Part shown: one piece after another, positions 51,790-59,985 of the stretch | How the letters are laid out: each line of letters starts with the position of its first letter | Position numbering within the stretch: position 1 is the stretch's first letter | Assembly (NCBI RefSeq): GCF_020171285.1 | Contig: NZ_JAIUZI010000015.1 | Location: 89,600-153,599 of the forward strand | Origin: Seohaeicola saemankumensis | GTDB taxonomy: Bacteria; Pseudomonadota; Alphaproteobacteria; Rhodobacterales; Rhodobacteraceae | Reading direction: 5' to 3' | Length of the DNA stretch: 64,000 bases | Position numbers and translations under genes: made by a program | The notes under the pieces: model-generated | Databases searched by the model: none | What the model saw: the letters and a program-made list of their open reading frames with translations, nothing else | What the model was told of the DNA's origin: nothing

Positions 51790-52998
51790 TCAGACCCGAC
51801 GCAGGGCCAGCACCGCGTTCAGGCCGCCAAAGGCGAAAGCGTTGGAGAGCGCCACGTCGATCCGGGCCTCGCGGGCCACGTTCGGGACCACGTCGAGCGC
51901 GCATTCGGGGTCCGGTTCCTCGTAGCCGATGGTGGGGGCGATGACGCCGTCGCGCAGCGCCATGATGCAGGCCAGCAGCTCCACCGCGCCGGTGCCGCCG
52001 ATCAGGTGGCCGTGCATGGATTTGGTGGACGAGATCATCAGGTTGTCTGCGTGGGGGCCGAAGACATCGGCGACAGCGGCGCATTCGGTCTTGTCATTGG
52101 CCGCCGTGCCGGTGCCGTGGGCGTTGATATAGCCGACCTCGTCACGGTTGAGACCGGCATCGGCCAGCGCCCCGGCCATGGCGCGTGCAGCGCCCTGTTT
52201 CGAGGGCATCACGATGTCGGAGGCGTCCGAGGACATGGCGTAGCCGACGACCTCGCAGAGGATTTCGGCGCCGCGTTTGCGGGCGTGTTCGTATTCCTCG
52301 AAGACAAAGACGCCGGCGCCTTCGCCCTGGACCATGCCGTTGCGGTTGGCGGAGAACGGGCGGCAGGCGTCCTTGGACATCACCCGCAGTCCCTCCCAGG
52401 CCTTGACCCCGCCAAAGCAGAGCATCGATTCCGAGCCGCCGGTGACCATCGCCGGGGCCATGCCCGAGCGGACCATGGCAAAGGCCTGGGCCATGGCGTG
52501 ATTGGAGGACGCGCAGGCGGTGGAGACGGTAAAGGACGGCCCCTTGAGGTTGTATTCCATCGACACGTGGCTGGCGGCCGCGTTGTTCATAAGCTTGGGC
52601 ACGACAAAGGGGTGCACCCGGTTCTTGCCGTCCTCGTAGACCGAGCGATAGTTGTCGTCCCAGGTGGAGACGCCGCCGCCGGCGGTGCCCAGCACCACGC
52701 CCGAGCGCGCGGCGTCATCGCCGATAAATTCGATCCCGGCCTGTTCGATGGCCTCCTTGGCGGCGGTCAGGGTGAACTGGGTGAACCGGTCATAGAGCGT
52801 CATCTGCTGGCGGTTGAAGCGGCCTTCGGCCTCGAACCCGTGGACCTGGCCGCCGATCTTGATCGCAAGCCGGTCGACATCGCGGAAATCCAGCTCGCCG
52901 ATACCGCAACGGCCCTCGCGCATGGCCTCGAAGGTGTCGGGAACCGAGTGGCCAAGGGCATTGATGGTGCCAGCACCGGTGATGACGACCCGTTTCAT
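51790..52998 (-). CDS. Beta-ketoacyl-ACP synthase II-type condensing enzyme
   Basis: 402 residues of the KAS I/II fold. The active-site Cys162 lies in STACASSNHA, and the two His of the triad are in INAHGTGT near 300 and STKSMHGHLIGG near 330-340. It elongates an acyl chain on ACP by decarboxylative condensation. Its gene is 24 bp after a dedicated acyl carrier protein gene and in the same unit as lpxD, so it probably makes a special acyl group for lipid A or another envelope lipid rather than bulk fatty acids. Confidence 0.93.
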   Translation of the reverse strand: MKRVVITGAGTINALGHSVPDTFEAMREGRCGIGELDFRDVDRLAIKIGGQVHGFEAEGRFNRQQMTLYDRFTQFTLTAAKEAIEQAGIEFIGDDAARSGVVLGTAGGGVSTWDDNYRSVYEDGKNRVHPFVVPKLMNNAAASHVSMEYNLKGPSFTVSTACASSNHAMAQAFAMVRSGMAPAMVTGGSESMLCFGGVKAWEGLRVMSKDACRPFSANRNGMVQGEGAGVFVFEEYEHARKRGAEILCEVVGYAMSSDASDIVMPSKQGAARAMAGALADAGLNRDEVGYINAHGTGTAANDKTECAAVADVFGPHADNLMISSTKSMHGHLIGGTGAVELLACIMALRDGVIAPTIGYEEPDPECALDVVPNVAREARIDVALSNAFAFGGLNAVLALRRV

Positions 52999-53022
52999 GC
53001 GTTCAGTCCCGGTCTGAGGGTG

Positions 53023-53283
53023 TCACGACGCTTTCTCGGACACGAGTTTTTCGATCCCGGCGATGATCGCGGCGACGTTGGAAATATCGAAATCGCTCTG
53101 CTCGGGCTCGTTGGCGTTGAAGGGAATGGTGATGTCGAATTCCTCTTCGATGGCAAAGATGCTTTCGACCAGGCCGAGGCTGTCGATGCCGAGATCTTCG
53201 AGCGTGCTGTCGGGGCTGACGTCGGACGGTTCCAGAACCGCCTGTTCCGCGATGATCGAAATGACCTTGTCCTGGATGCTCAT
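53023..53283 (-). CDS. Acyl carrier protein (specialised)
   Basis: 86 residues. LEDLGIDSLGLVESIFAIEEEF near 28-49 holds the phosphopantetheine-bearing Ser35 in DSL. The helix after it is acidic as in ACPs, but the later part (FNANEPEQSDFDISN) differs from housekeeping AcpP and is reminiscent of AcpXL, the ACP for very long or modified chains of lipid A in rhizobia. The neighbouring ketosynthase and lpxD support that comparison. It starts at 53283, 33 bp after lpxD ends. Confidence 0.9.
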   Translation of the reverse strand: MSIQDKVISIIAEQAVLEPSDVSPDSTLEDLGIDSLGLVESIFAIEEEFDITIPFNANEPEQSDFDISNVAAIIAGIEKLVSEKAS

Positions 53284-53316
53284 GGCGGTCCTCTGCTTCG
53301 CTGACTTGCGGCTGAT

Positions 53317-54408
53317 TTACTCGGTCAGCCCCGCTTTGGAAACCGCCTTTTTCACCGTGTCGAGATCGCGGGCCATGCGGGGCAGACGGCGCTGCGCCTT
53401 GTAGATTTCGGTGTGGGTTTCCATTTTCACCGCCGGATAGCCCATCATGACACGGCCGGCCGGCACGTTCGACAGAACCTTGGTGCCGCCGGCCAGGATC
53501 ACGCCGTCCCCGACAAAGAGGTTGTCGGCGACCCCGCACTGGCCGCCCATCACCACGTTGTTGCCGAATTTCACCGAACCGGAGACGCCGCATTGGCCCG
53601 CGAACAGGCAATCGTTGCCGACCTGGACGTTGTGACCGAGGTGGACCTGGTTGTCCAATTTGCAGCCGTTGCCGATGGTGGTGTCGCGGATGGTGCCGTT
53701 GTCGATGGTGCAATTGGCGCCGAGTTCGACGTCGTCGCCGATCACCACCGCGCCGAGCGAGTGGATACGGACCCAGGACTGCGCCTTGGCGTCGCCCTGA
53801 TCGCCCATGGTCTTGCGCACGTTCTCGACCGTCGAGACCTCGGGCGTGACAAAGGAAAACCCGTCCGAACCGATCCGCGCGCCGGGCTGGGCGATGAAGC
53901 GGTCGCCGATGCGGGCGCGGGCGCCGATGCTGACCATTTCGCGCAGAAAGGCGTTTTCGCCGACCACCACCTGATGGCCGATAAAGCAATGCGCGCCGAT
54001 GACCGAGCCCGCGCCGATTCGGGCCTCGGCCCCGATCACGGCCAGCGGTCCGACGCTGACGCCGGCGCCAAGGCTGGCGCTGGGGTCGATCACCGCCGAA
54101 GGGTGGATACCGACACCGAACCCCTGCCCCGGATCCATCATCGCGGTGAGCCCGGCCATGGCGGCGCGCGGGCGTGGCACCGTGATGGCGGCGCGCAGCC
54201 CCATCGCCTGCCAGTCGGCATCGGGCCAGAGCATGGCGGCCTGCGCCTGTCCCTTGTCCAGATCACCGGCGTATTTGGGCGACATCGCCAACGCCAGATC
54301 GGTTGTGCCCGCGCTGGCCGGTTCGGCGGCACGTTCGATCACGAAATCGCCGTCGCCCCAGAACGCGGCGTCCAGCGCCTCGGCGATCTGCCTGATGGTA
54401 TGTGTCAT
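53317..54408 (-). CDS. lpxD: UDP-3-O-(3-hydroxyacyl)glucosamine N-acyltransferase
   Basis: 363 residues. An N-terminal uridine-binding domain (about 1-100) is followed by many left-handed beta-helix hexapeptide repeats from IHPSAVIDPSASLGAGVSVGP. LDNQVHLGHNVQVG near 248-261 holds the catalytic His, and a C-terminal helix (RRLPRMARDLDTVKKAV) completes the fold. It adds the N-linked 3-hydroxyacyl chain from ACP in lipid A synthesis. It lies 30 bp after the L,D-transpeptidase gene, with its own ACP gene next. Confidence 0.95.
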   Translation of the reverse strand: MTHTIRQIAEALDAAFWGDGDFVIERAAEPASAGTTDLALAMSPKYAGDLDKGQAQAAMLWPDADWQAMGLRAAITVPRPRAAMAGLTAMMDPGQGFGVGIHPSAVIDPSASLGAGVSVGPLAVIGAEARIGAGSVIGAHCFIGHQVVVGENAFLREMVSIGARARIGDRFIAQPGARIGSDGFSFVTPEVSTVENVRKTMGDQGDAKAQSWVRIHSLGAVVIGDDVELGANCTIDNGTIRDTTIGNGCKLDNQVHLGHNVQVGNDCLFAGQCGVSGSVKFGNNVVMGGQCGVADNLFVGDGVILAGGTKVLSNVPAGRVMMGYPAVKMETHTEIYKAQRRLPRMARDLDTVKKAVSKAGLTE

Positions 54409-54438
54409 GAGATGCCCCCGGATGTTCCGGGAACCTGA

Positions 54439-56055
54439 TTACCCCTGAACCGCGCCGAGAGAAACCCCGGCCTGCTGCAGCGCCTGCCAGATCTTGGCGT
54501 CACGGCCATAGACGTCGCGGCGGTATTCCGCGCGGCCTTCGCGATTGGTAAAGGCGGTACGGTAGATGATGTGCACCGGCACCGGCTGTTCCAGCACCAC
54601 CTTGGTTTCGGCGCCGGTGTCGAGAATGCGGTGGAAATCGCCCTTGGGGTCGTCCGACTGCACCGCCAGCAGCGCATAGGCGAAATCGAACGGATCGTTC
54701 AGGCGGATGCAACCGTGCGAGTAGGCACGCACCTCGCGCGCGAAGAGATGCTTCTGCGGCGTGTCGTGCAGGTATATGTTGTGTTTGTTGGGGAACATGA
54801 ACTTGACAAGGCCAAGCGCGTTCTTGGCGCCCGGCGGCTGGCGCATGGCAAAGGGGAAGGAGCGCGCCGAGAACTGGTTGAAATCGACCGCGCCGCGGTT
54901 GACCCGGCGGCCGCGGCTGTCGGTGATTTCGAGGTGACCGACGGCATGCGGGTTGGCGCGCAGTTTCGGCAGGTATTCCTTGGTGATGATCGAGCGTGGC
55001 ACGTACCAGCTGGGGTTGATCACCATATGCTCCATCACGTCGGAGAATTCGGGGCTGCGGCGGTCCGAGGTGTTCTTGCCGATGACCGAGCGGGTTTCGA
55101 AGGTGACCTGGCCGTGATCGACGATCTTGGCGGTGAAATCGGTCTGGTTGACCAGAATGTGGCGGTCACCGCGTTCGATGTTCAGCCAGCGTTCGCGTTC
55201 CATCGCAACGATGACGGATTTCAGCCGTTCCTCGGGCGAGACGTTGATTTCGGTGATCGTGCCCTGGCCGGCGACGCCGTCGGCCTCGAGCCCATGGGCC
55301 AGCTGAAACCGCTGAACGGCCTTGGTCAGCTGGTTGTCATAGGTGCGGCTGGCGCTGCGGTCGAGGTAGCCCATGCGGATCAGCCGGTCGCGCAGGGCCA
55401 CGACGGCATCGCCCTGCTGCCCCGGTTCCAGTTTGGACGCGGTCACCCGTTTGCCCCAGCCGCCCTCGGCCATCAGGCGCTGCAGGCGCAGTTTTTCCTT
55501 CATCAGCGCCCGGTATTCCGCCGTCTCGGGCGGCAGCGCGCGGATGTAGGCTTGGGGGTCGCTGGCGGCGAAGTCGGCCAGATAGGTCGCGCCGTCGCGC
55601 AACGGCACCTCGCGGGCGATGCCCGGGTCGATCCGCGCGGGCGTTAGCAAGCCGGTCTGTACCTCGCGGGCATAGCGCAGAAAGGCGCGGCTGAGCGCGA
55701 CTTCGACGAGCCCCAGATCGCGGGTGGTGCGGACCCCGGCCATCTGGGTCATCAGCGCGTCGATGTTGTGCCGTTCGGCGGGAAGTCCGTGGACATCGAC
55801 CCCCTGCAGCGCGTTGATCAGCGCCGCCCGGCGGGCGCGGTCGACCTCGCCCTGGCCGGTCCAGATCGGCTGGTAATCGTTGCCCCGGTAAAAGGCCGCC
55901 ACCGCGTCACTGGCCGAGGCAGCCTCGGCCACGGCCTGTTTGAAGGCGGTCACCTGGGCCTGGGCGGGCAGGCTGAGACCGCTGGTGGCCAGAACGGCGG
56001 CCACGGCCAGCGGCAGGGCTTTGCGCAGGAGGACAGGTCGGACAATGGTGGGCAT
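54439..56055 (-). CDS. L,D-transpeptidase (YcbB/LdtD-like)
   Basis: 538 residues with a signal peptide (LPLAVAAVLATSGLSLPAQA). A scaffold region is followed by a peptidoglycan-binding domain near 210-265 (LRDRLIRMGYLDRSASRTYDNQLTKAVQRFQLAHGLEADG). The YkuD catalytic domain follows, with HDTPQKHLF and SHGCIRLNDP, whose Cys is the nucleophile. It makes 3-3 crosslinks or attaches proteins to peptidoglycan. It heads the leftward unit with lpxD, ACP and ketosynthase and diverges from a DUF882 gene, a very common partner. Confidence 0.92.
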   Translation of the reverse strand: MPTIVRPVLLRKALPLAVAAVLATSGLSLPAQAQVTAFKQAVAEAASASDAVAAFYRGNDYQPIWTGQGEVDRARRAALINALQGVDVHGLPAERHNIDALMTQMAGVRTTRDLGLVEVALSRAFLRYAREVQTGLLTPARIDPGIAREVPLRDGATYLADFAASDPQAYIRALPPETAEYRALMKEKLRLQRLMAEGGWGKRVTASKLEPGQQGDAVVALRDRLIRMGYLDRSASRTYDNQLTKAVQRFQLAHGLEADGVAGQGTITEINVSPEERLKSVIVAMERERWLNIERGDRHILVNQTDFTAKIVDHGQVTFETRSVIGKNTSDRRSPEFSDVMEHMVINPSWYVPRSIITKEYLPKLRANPHAVGHLEITDSRGRRVNRGAVDFNQFSARSFPFAMRQPPGAKNALGLVKFMFPNKHNIYLHDTPQKHLFAREVRAYSHGCIRLNDPFDFAYALLAVQSDDPKGDFHRILDTGAETKVVLEQPVPVHIIYRTAFTNREGRAEYRRDVYGRDAKIWQALQQAGVSLGAVQG

Positions 56056-56390
56056 CGGGGATCCTTGGACGGCAAAAATTGAACAAAATCACTGTTTGTT
56101 TAGAAGTTTCTGCAAGGCTTCGGACGATGTCCATTCACTTTTTCAACAGCGCGAGACAAGGGGCGGTATTGGTGCCGGATTGCATCGTGCGGCCGGATGT
56201 GGCGGGCGATTTCGTCAAATGCGCAGGATTTCGCCGAAAATTCCCCGTTCCGGGGGCCTGTCACAATCCGGACTTGGCTGGCGAATCGAGCTGTGGCATA
56301 GACTTCGCACATCTAGGGGTGGATGAAGAAATCGCATGCGTAACATCGCGTGCAGGCAGGACTAACAGCGTACGGGACAACGCAAGAAAC
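56056..56390. other. Divergent promoter region of envelope genes
   Basis: About 335 bp between the leftward L,D-transpeptidase gene and the rightward DUF882 gene. An open frame upstream of the DUF882 start lacks a ribosome site and protein-like features. Promoters for both directions must lie here; AT-rich stretches at 56076-56110 suit the leftward one. No operator symmetry was recognised. Confidence 0.45.
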
Positions 56391-56960
56391 ATGGCAGACA
56401 GTAGTAGCACCGGGTTGACCCGGCGTGCCCTTCTGGGCGCGTTTGCGGCAACGGCAATCACAGCAGCACCGACCTTTTCAAATGCAGCAGGGTTCCTGCG
56501 CGGCGGCGGCGACATCCGCCGGATCCGGATGTATTCCGGCCGCACGGGCGAACGGCTCGACATGATCTACTGGATCGACGGCAACTACATCAAAGACGCC
56601 GTCAAGGAGATCAACCACTTCATGCGCGACTGGCGCACCGATCAGGTCAAATCCATCGACCTGCGCACCATCGACATCATGGCCGCCTCGCACAACCTGC
56701 TGGACGTCAACGAACCCTACATGCTGCTGTCGGGCTATCGCAGCCCGCAGACCAACGCCATGCTGCGGTCGCGGTCGCGCGGCGTTGCCAAGAATTCGCT
56801 GCACATGAAGGGCCAGGCCGCCGACCTGCGGCTGGCGTCCCGTTCGGTCAGCCAGATGGCCCGTGCCGCCGCCTCTTGCCATGCGGGCGGGGTTGGCCGG
56901 TATTCGCGGTCCAATTTTGTCCACATGGACTGCGGCGTCGTTCGCACCTGGGGCGGCTAA
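56391..56960 (+). CDS. DUF882/YcbK-like peptidase M15 family protein, Tat-exported
   Basis: 189 residues. LTRRALLGAFAATAITAAPTF is a twin-arginine signal peptide, so the protein is exported folded. The M15/DUF882 domain has LSGYRSPQTNAMLR near 108-121, SLHMKGQAADLRL near 131-143 and FVHMDCG near 178, giving the zinc-ligand set His, Asp, His. It is probably a murein peptidase or metallocarboxypeptidase working with the divergent L,D-transpeptidase. The start is the ATG at 56391; the weak ribosome site is CAAGAAAC. A terminator hairpin overlaps its stop. Confidence 0.88.
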   Translation: MADSSSTGLTRRALLGAFAATAITAAPTFSNAAGFLRGGGDIRRIRMYSGRTGERLDMIYWIDGNYIKDAVKEINHFMRDWRTDQVKSIDLRTIDIMAASHNLLDVNEPYMLLSGYRSPQTNAMLRSRSRGVAKNSLHMKGQAADLRLASRSVSQMARAAASCHAGGVGRYSRSNFVHMDCGVVRTWGG

Positions 56961-56972
56961 GCGCCCCTTTTT
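56950..56972 (+). terminator. Terminator of the DUF882 gene
   Basis: GGGGCG at 56950-56955 pairs with CGCCCC at 56962-56967 and is followed by five T. The stem includes the last sense codons and the loop includes the TAA stop codon, so the gene ends inside its own terminator. Confidence 0.75.
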
Positions 56973-57148
56973 GCTTCCTACCATTCGGATTTCGGCCGCC
57001 CCCTAAGGCGGTCGCACGGTCCCGGTCCGGATGGAAAAGCTGCCGCTCTCTCCGCGCATAGACGCCATCGCTGTCCCACGGATGGCGTCACGCGCCCCCT
57101 CCTCTGCCATCGCCCCTGAACCGGCGGGTCATGGAACCGGCGCGCGGG

Positions 57149-57985
57149 TTACAGTTTTTCGGAGATCAGCCGGGCCGAATTCGTGACGGCCATGGAAAAC
57201 GCCGAGATCTCGCCGTCGGAAAACCGCGCCGTCGGGCCCGAGATCGAGATCCCCGCGATCGCGTTGCCAAAGGAATTGAACAGTGGCGCCGCCACGCATC
57301 GCATTCCGATAAAGCGCTCTTCGTCGTCGATTGCCCAGCCCTGTTGCCGGATGGATTCGAACTCTGCCCGCAGCGCGTCGCGCGAGGTGATCGTCTTGTG
57401 CGTATGTTTCGGCAGGCCGCGCGCGGTCAGGATCTGGTCGACCTTGAACCCGTCCATATAGGCCATCAGCGCCTTGCCGATGCCCGAGGAGTGCAGATAG
57501 CAGGTTTCGCCGTTCTTGATGATCGCCCGGACCGGGTTGTTGGATTCGACCTGGAAGACATAGACGAGGTTGCCGTCTTCTTCGACCGCGAGGTTCACGG
57601 TTTCGCCGGTCGAGGCCGCCAGCGCACCGAGGGTCGCGCGGGCGATCTCGACGATGTTGGAGCGGTCCAGGTAGGCGTTGCCGACATGAAAGGCGTGCGA
57701 GCCGACGACCCACCTGCCCGTCAGTTCGGAATATTCGGCCATGCCACGGGCCTGTAACGTCTTGAGAATCCTGTAGGTTGTCGCCACCGGCGTGCGCGTG
57801 TTGTCTGCGATATCCGCCAGCGTCGCGCCCCGGCTTTCGGCCAGATATGTCAGCGCGCGCAAGCCCCGGTCGAGGGCCAGAACCGGCGCCTCTGTCTTGT
57901 CCGTGGGGGTTTCCGATTTGCGGGGCCTGCCGCGCCTGCGTTTCGGTTTTGGTTCGGTCGTTTTGTCGGTGCCGGATCGCATCAT
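57149..57985 (-). CDS. IclR-family transcriptional regulator
   Basis: 278 residues. An AT-hook-like basic stretch KPKRRRGRPRK comes before the winged helix (VLALDRGLRALTYLAESRGATLADIADNTRTPVATTYRILKTLQ near 38-81). The ligand domain carries GETCYLHSSGIGKALMAYM near 143-161 and a conserved Cys in GMRCVAAPLFN. It diverges from the TRAP operon and most likely controls it. Start choice is uncertain among ATG 57985, ATG 57982 and GTG 57994; none has a strong ribosome site. The added AT-hook is unusual for the family and may strengthen binding to the AT-rich gap. Confidence 0.9.
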   Translation of the reverse strand: MMRSGTDKTTEPKPKRRRGRPRKSETPTDKTEAPVLALDRGLRALTYLAESRGATLADIADNTRTPVATTYRILKTLQARGMAEYSELTGRWVVGSHAFHVGNAYLDRSNIVEIARATLGALAASTGETVNLAVEEDGNLVYVFQVESNNPVRAIIKNGETCYLHSSGIGKALMAYMDGFKVDQILTARGLPKHTHKTITSRDALRAEFESIRQQGWAIDDEERFIGMRCVAAPLFNSFGNAIAGISISGPTARFSDGEISAFSMAVTNSARLISEKL

Positions 57986-58073
57986 GAATACCACTCAAAA
58001 AATGTATACCAAAACGCCAGAAAAATGAAAAAACTTTTCCCAATGTTTCCGGGCTGTTACAGTTCGGTTAACC

Positions 58074-58103
58074 TAATAAATGAAATTTTTCAAGAAATTA
58101 TTA
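58074..58103. promoter_or_regulatory. Candidate operator in the IclR-TRAP divergent region
   Basis: TGAAATTTTTCA at 58081-58092 is an inverted repeat flanked by TAATAA (58074-58079) and TTATTA (58098-58103). It is the most symmetrical AT-rich block in the 220-bp gap between the IclR gene and dctP. Binding by the IclR protein, which has a basic RGRPRK hook, is inference. Confidence 0.4.
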
Positions 58104-58205
58104 GAAGAAATCTCGTGGCTGACCTATCGTTGATTTAGCCGCTTGGCAGCGGTGGTCGGCGAAGGAGGTCGCGCGACGGCCTCCGGCCAAAAAAAGGGAG
58201 GAAAA

Positions 58206-59300
58206 ATGTCTAAATCTATCAACCGCAGAAAGTTTCTGCGCGGAACAGCTATTGCCGGTGCCGGCGCCCTTGCGGCGCCTGCTGTCGCGGCAAGCGAAGG
58301 TGTCACTCTGAAGATGCAGGCCGCCTGGGGCGGTGGTATCTTCCTTGAGAACGCCCAATCCTATGTCGACCGCGTCAACGCGATGTCGGGCGGCGGTATG
58401 AAAATCGAGCTTTTGCCCGTGAACTCGGTCGTCAAGACCAGCCAGATGCAGGACGCGGTGCACCGCGGCGTGCTGGACGCGGCCCACTACGTGCCGGCCT
58501 ACTGGTATTCGAAATCCAAGGCGGCGTCGCTGTTCGGCACCGGCCCCTGCTTTGGCTGGTCGAGCCAGGAGGTTCTGGGCTGGGTCTATTATGGCGGCGG
58601 ACAGGAGCTGTTCGACGAGCTGATGGCCTCGCTGGGGCTGAACGTCGTGTCGTTCTTCAACTCGCCGATGCCGGCACAGCCGCTGGGCTGGTTCAAGGAG
58701 CAGATCACGGACGCCAGCCAGATGAACGGGCTGAAGTACCGCACCGTCGGCCTGGCCGCGGACGTTCTGCTGGAAATGGGCATGTCGGTGGTTCAGCTGC
58801 CCGGCGGGGAAATCCAGCCGGCGATGAAATCCGGCCTGATCGACGCCGCCGAGTTCAACAACCCGACCTCGGACCGCGACTTTGGCATGCAGGACGTGTC
58901 CAAGCATTACCACCTGGCGTCGTTCCACCAGAGCCAGGAGTTCTTTGAGGTCACGTTCAACAAGAAGAAGTACGACGCGCTGGCGGATGAGCAGAAGGCG
59001 ATTCTGAAGTATGCCTCTGAGGCCGAGAACTCGAACTTCTACTGGCACAACACCAAGCGCTATGCCGACGATCTGGTGACGCTGGCCGAGGAGCAGGGTG
59101 TGAACGTCTACCGGACGCCGGACAGCGTCATGGCCGAGCAGCTGAAGGCGTGGGATGTCGTTGTCGACCGGATTTCGGCGGAGGACGAGTTCTTTGCCAA
59201 GGTCATCGACAGCCAGAAGGCCTATGCCAAGACGGTGATGAACTATCTGAACCTGAACCAGCCCGACTACAAGCTGGCGTACAATCACCACTTTGGCTGA
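58206..59300 (+). CDS. dctP: TRAP transporter substrate-binding protein (DctP family, TakP-like)
   Basis: 364 residues. The Tat signal NRRKFLRGTAIAGAGALAAPAVA is followed by VTLKMQAAWGGG. MSVVQLPGGEIQPAMKSGLIDAAEFNNPTSDRDFGM near 199-234 resembles the TakP-type DctP subgroup, which binds 2-oxo acids and related carboxylates. The start at 58206 has GGGAGG eight bases upstream. A perfect hairpin follows the gene, consistent with higher expression of the binding protein than of the membrane subunits. The ligand is unknown. Confidence 0.92.
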   Translation: MSKSINRRKFLRGTAIAGAGALAAPAVAASEGVTLKMQAAWGGGIFLENAQSYVDRVNAMSGGGMKIELLPVNSVVKTSQMQDAVHRGVLDAAHYVPAYWYSKSKAASLFGTGPCFGWSSQEVLGWVYYGGGQELFDELMASLGLNVVSFFNSPMPAQPLGWFKEQITDASQMNGLKYRTVGLAADVLLEMGMSVVQLPGGEIQPAMKSGLIDAAEFNNPTSDRDFGMQDVSKHYHLASFHQSQEFFEVTFNKKKYDALADEQKAILKYASEAENSNFYWHNTKRYADDLVTLAEEQGVNVYRTPDSVMAEQLKAWDVVVDRISAEDEFFAKVIDSQKAYAKTVMNYLNLNQPDYKLAYNHHFG

Positions 59301-59325
59301 TCAGCGCTGACGAACAGACGCGAGT

Positions 59326-59348
59326 GGAGGCCGTTTCAGACGGCCTCC
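59326..59348 (+). terminator. Hairpin between dctP and dctQ
   Basis: GGAGGCCGT at 59326-59334 pairs perfectly with ACGGCCTCC at 59340-59348 across a five-base loop. There is no U-tract; mRNA stabilisation or partial termination after dctP is the likely role. Confidence 0.6.
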
Positions 59349-59379
59349 ATGCATCTTTGCCGAACATGTGGGGGCAACC

Positions 59380-59985
59380 GTGATCAAGACAATTCACGCC
59401 ATCGAAGGGCTGAGCCAATGGGTTGGCAAGGCATTCGGCTGGTGCATCCTTATCCTTACCCTGTCGGTATCGTACGAGGTTTTCGTGCGCTACGTGCTGA
59501 ACAAGCCCACGGTCTGGGCGTTTGACATGATGGTGCAAATGTATGGCGCGCTGTTCCTGATGGCGGGCGCCTATGCGCTGGCGCAGGACGCCCATGTGCG
59601 CGGCGACGTGCTGTACCGGCTGTTTCCCGTAAAATGGCAGGCGCGCATCGATTTCCTGCTGTATATCCTGTTCTTCTTTCCCGGCATGTTCGCGCTGTTC
59701 TGGTACGGCTGGGAAATCGCGTCGGACAGCTGGCGCTACAAGGAGGTGAGCTGGAACAGCCCGGCCCGCATCCAGATCTATTTCTTCAAGACCCTGATCC
59801 CCATCGCGGGCGCGCTTCTCATGATCCAGGGGGTGGCCGAGATGATGCGCTGCTGGCTGGCCATGCGCGACGGCGCGTGGCTGCCGCGGATCGATGACGT
59901 GAAAGAAACCGAAGACATGCTCATGCACATGCGGGAAGACCATCCCGAAATGTTCAACGGCGACAATGGGAGCGCTCCGAAATGA
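59380..59985 (+). CDS. dctQ: TRAP transporter small permease (DctQ family)
   Basis: 201 residues with four membrane segments. VSYEVFVRYVLNKPTVWAFDMMVQMYGALFLMAGAYAL near 33-70 is the DctQ core. It scaffolds the large permease and the binding protein. Starts are GTG only: 59380 follows a GGGGG run at good distance, while 59368 has no ribosome site. It overlaps dctM by four bases (ATGA). Confidence 0.88.
   Translation: MIKTIHAIEGLSQWVGKAFGWCILILTLSVSYEVFVRYVLNKPTVWAFDMMVQMYGALFLMAGAYALAQDAHVRGDVLYRLFPVKWQARIDFLLYILFFFPGMFALFWYGWEIASDSWRYKEVSWNSPARIQIYFFKTLIPIAGALLMIQGVAEMMRCWLAMRDGAWLPRIDDVKETEDMLMHMREDHPEMFNGDNGSAPK

Noticed and set aside
53003..53989. 328-codon frame overlapping lpxD and the ACP gene on the same strand
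   Set aside because: Arg/Gly/Pro-rich out-of-phase reading across two recognised genes; no ribosome site and no domain.
57149..57985. IclR regulator considered as BhcR of the beta-hydroxyaspartate cycle
   Set aside because: The characteristic bhcABCD genes are not next to it; the neighbours are a TRAP transporter and an amidase, so the specific name is not justified.
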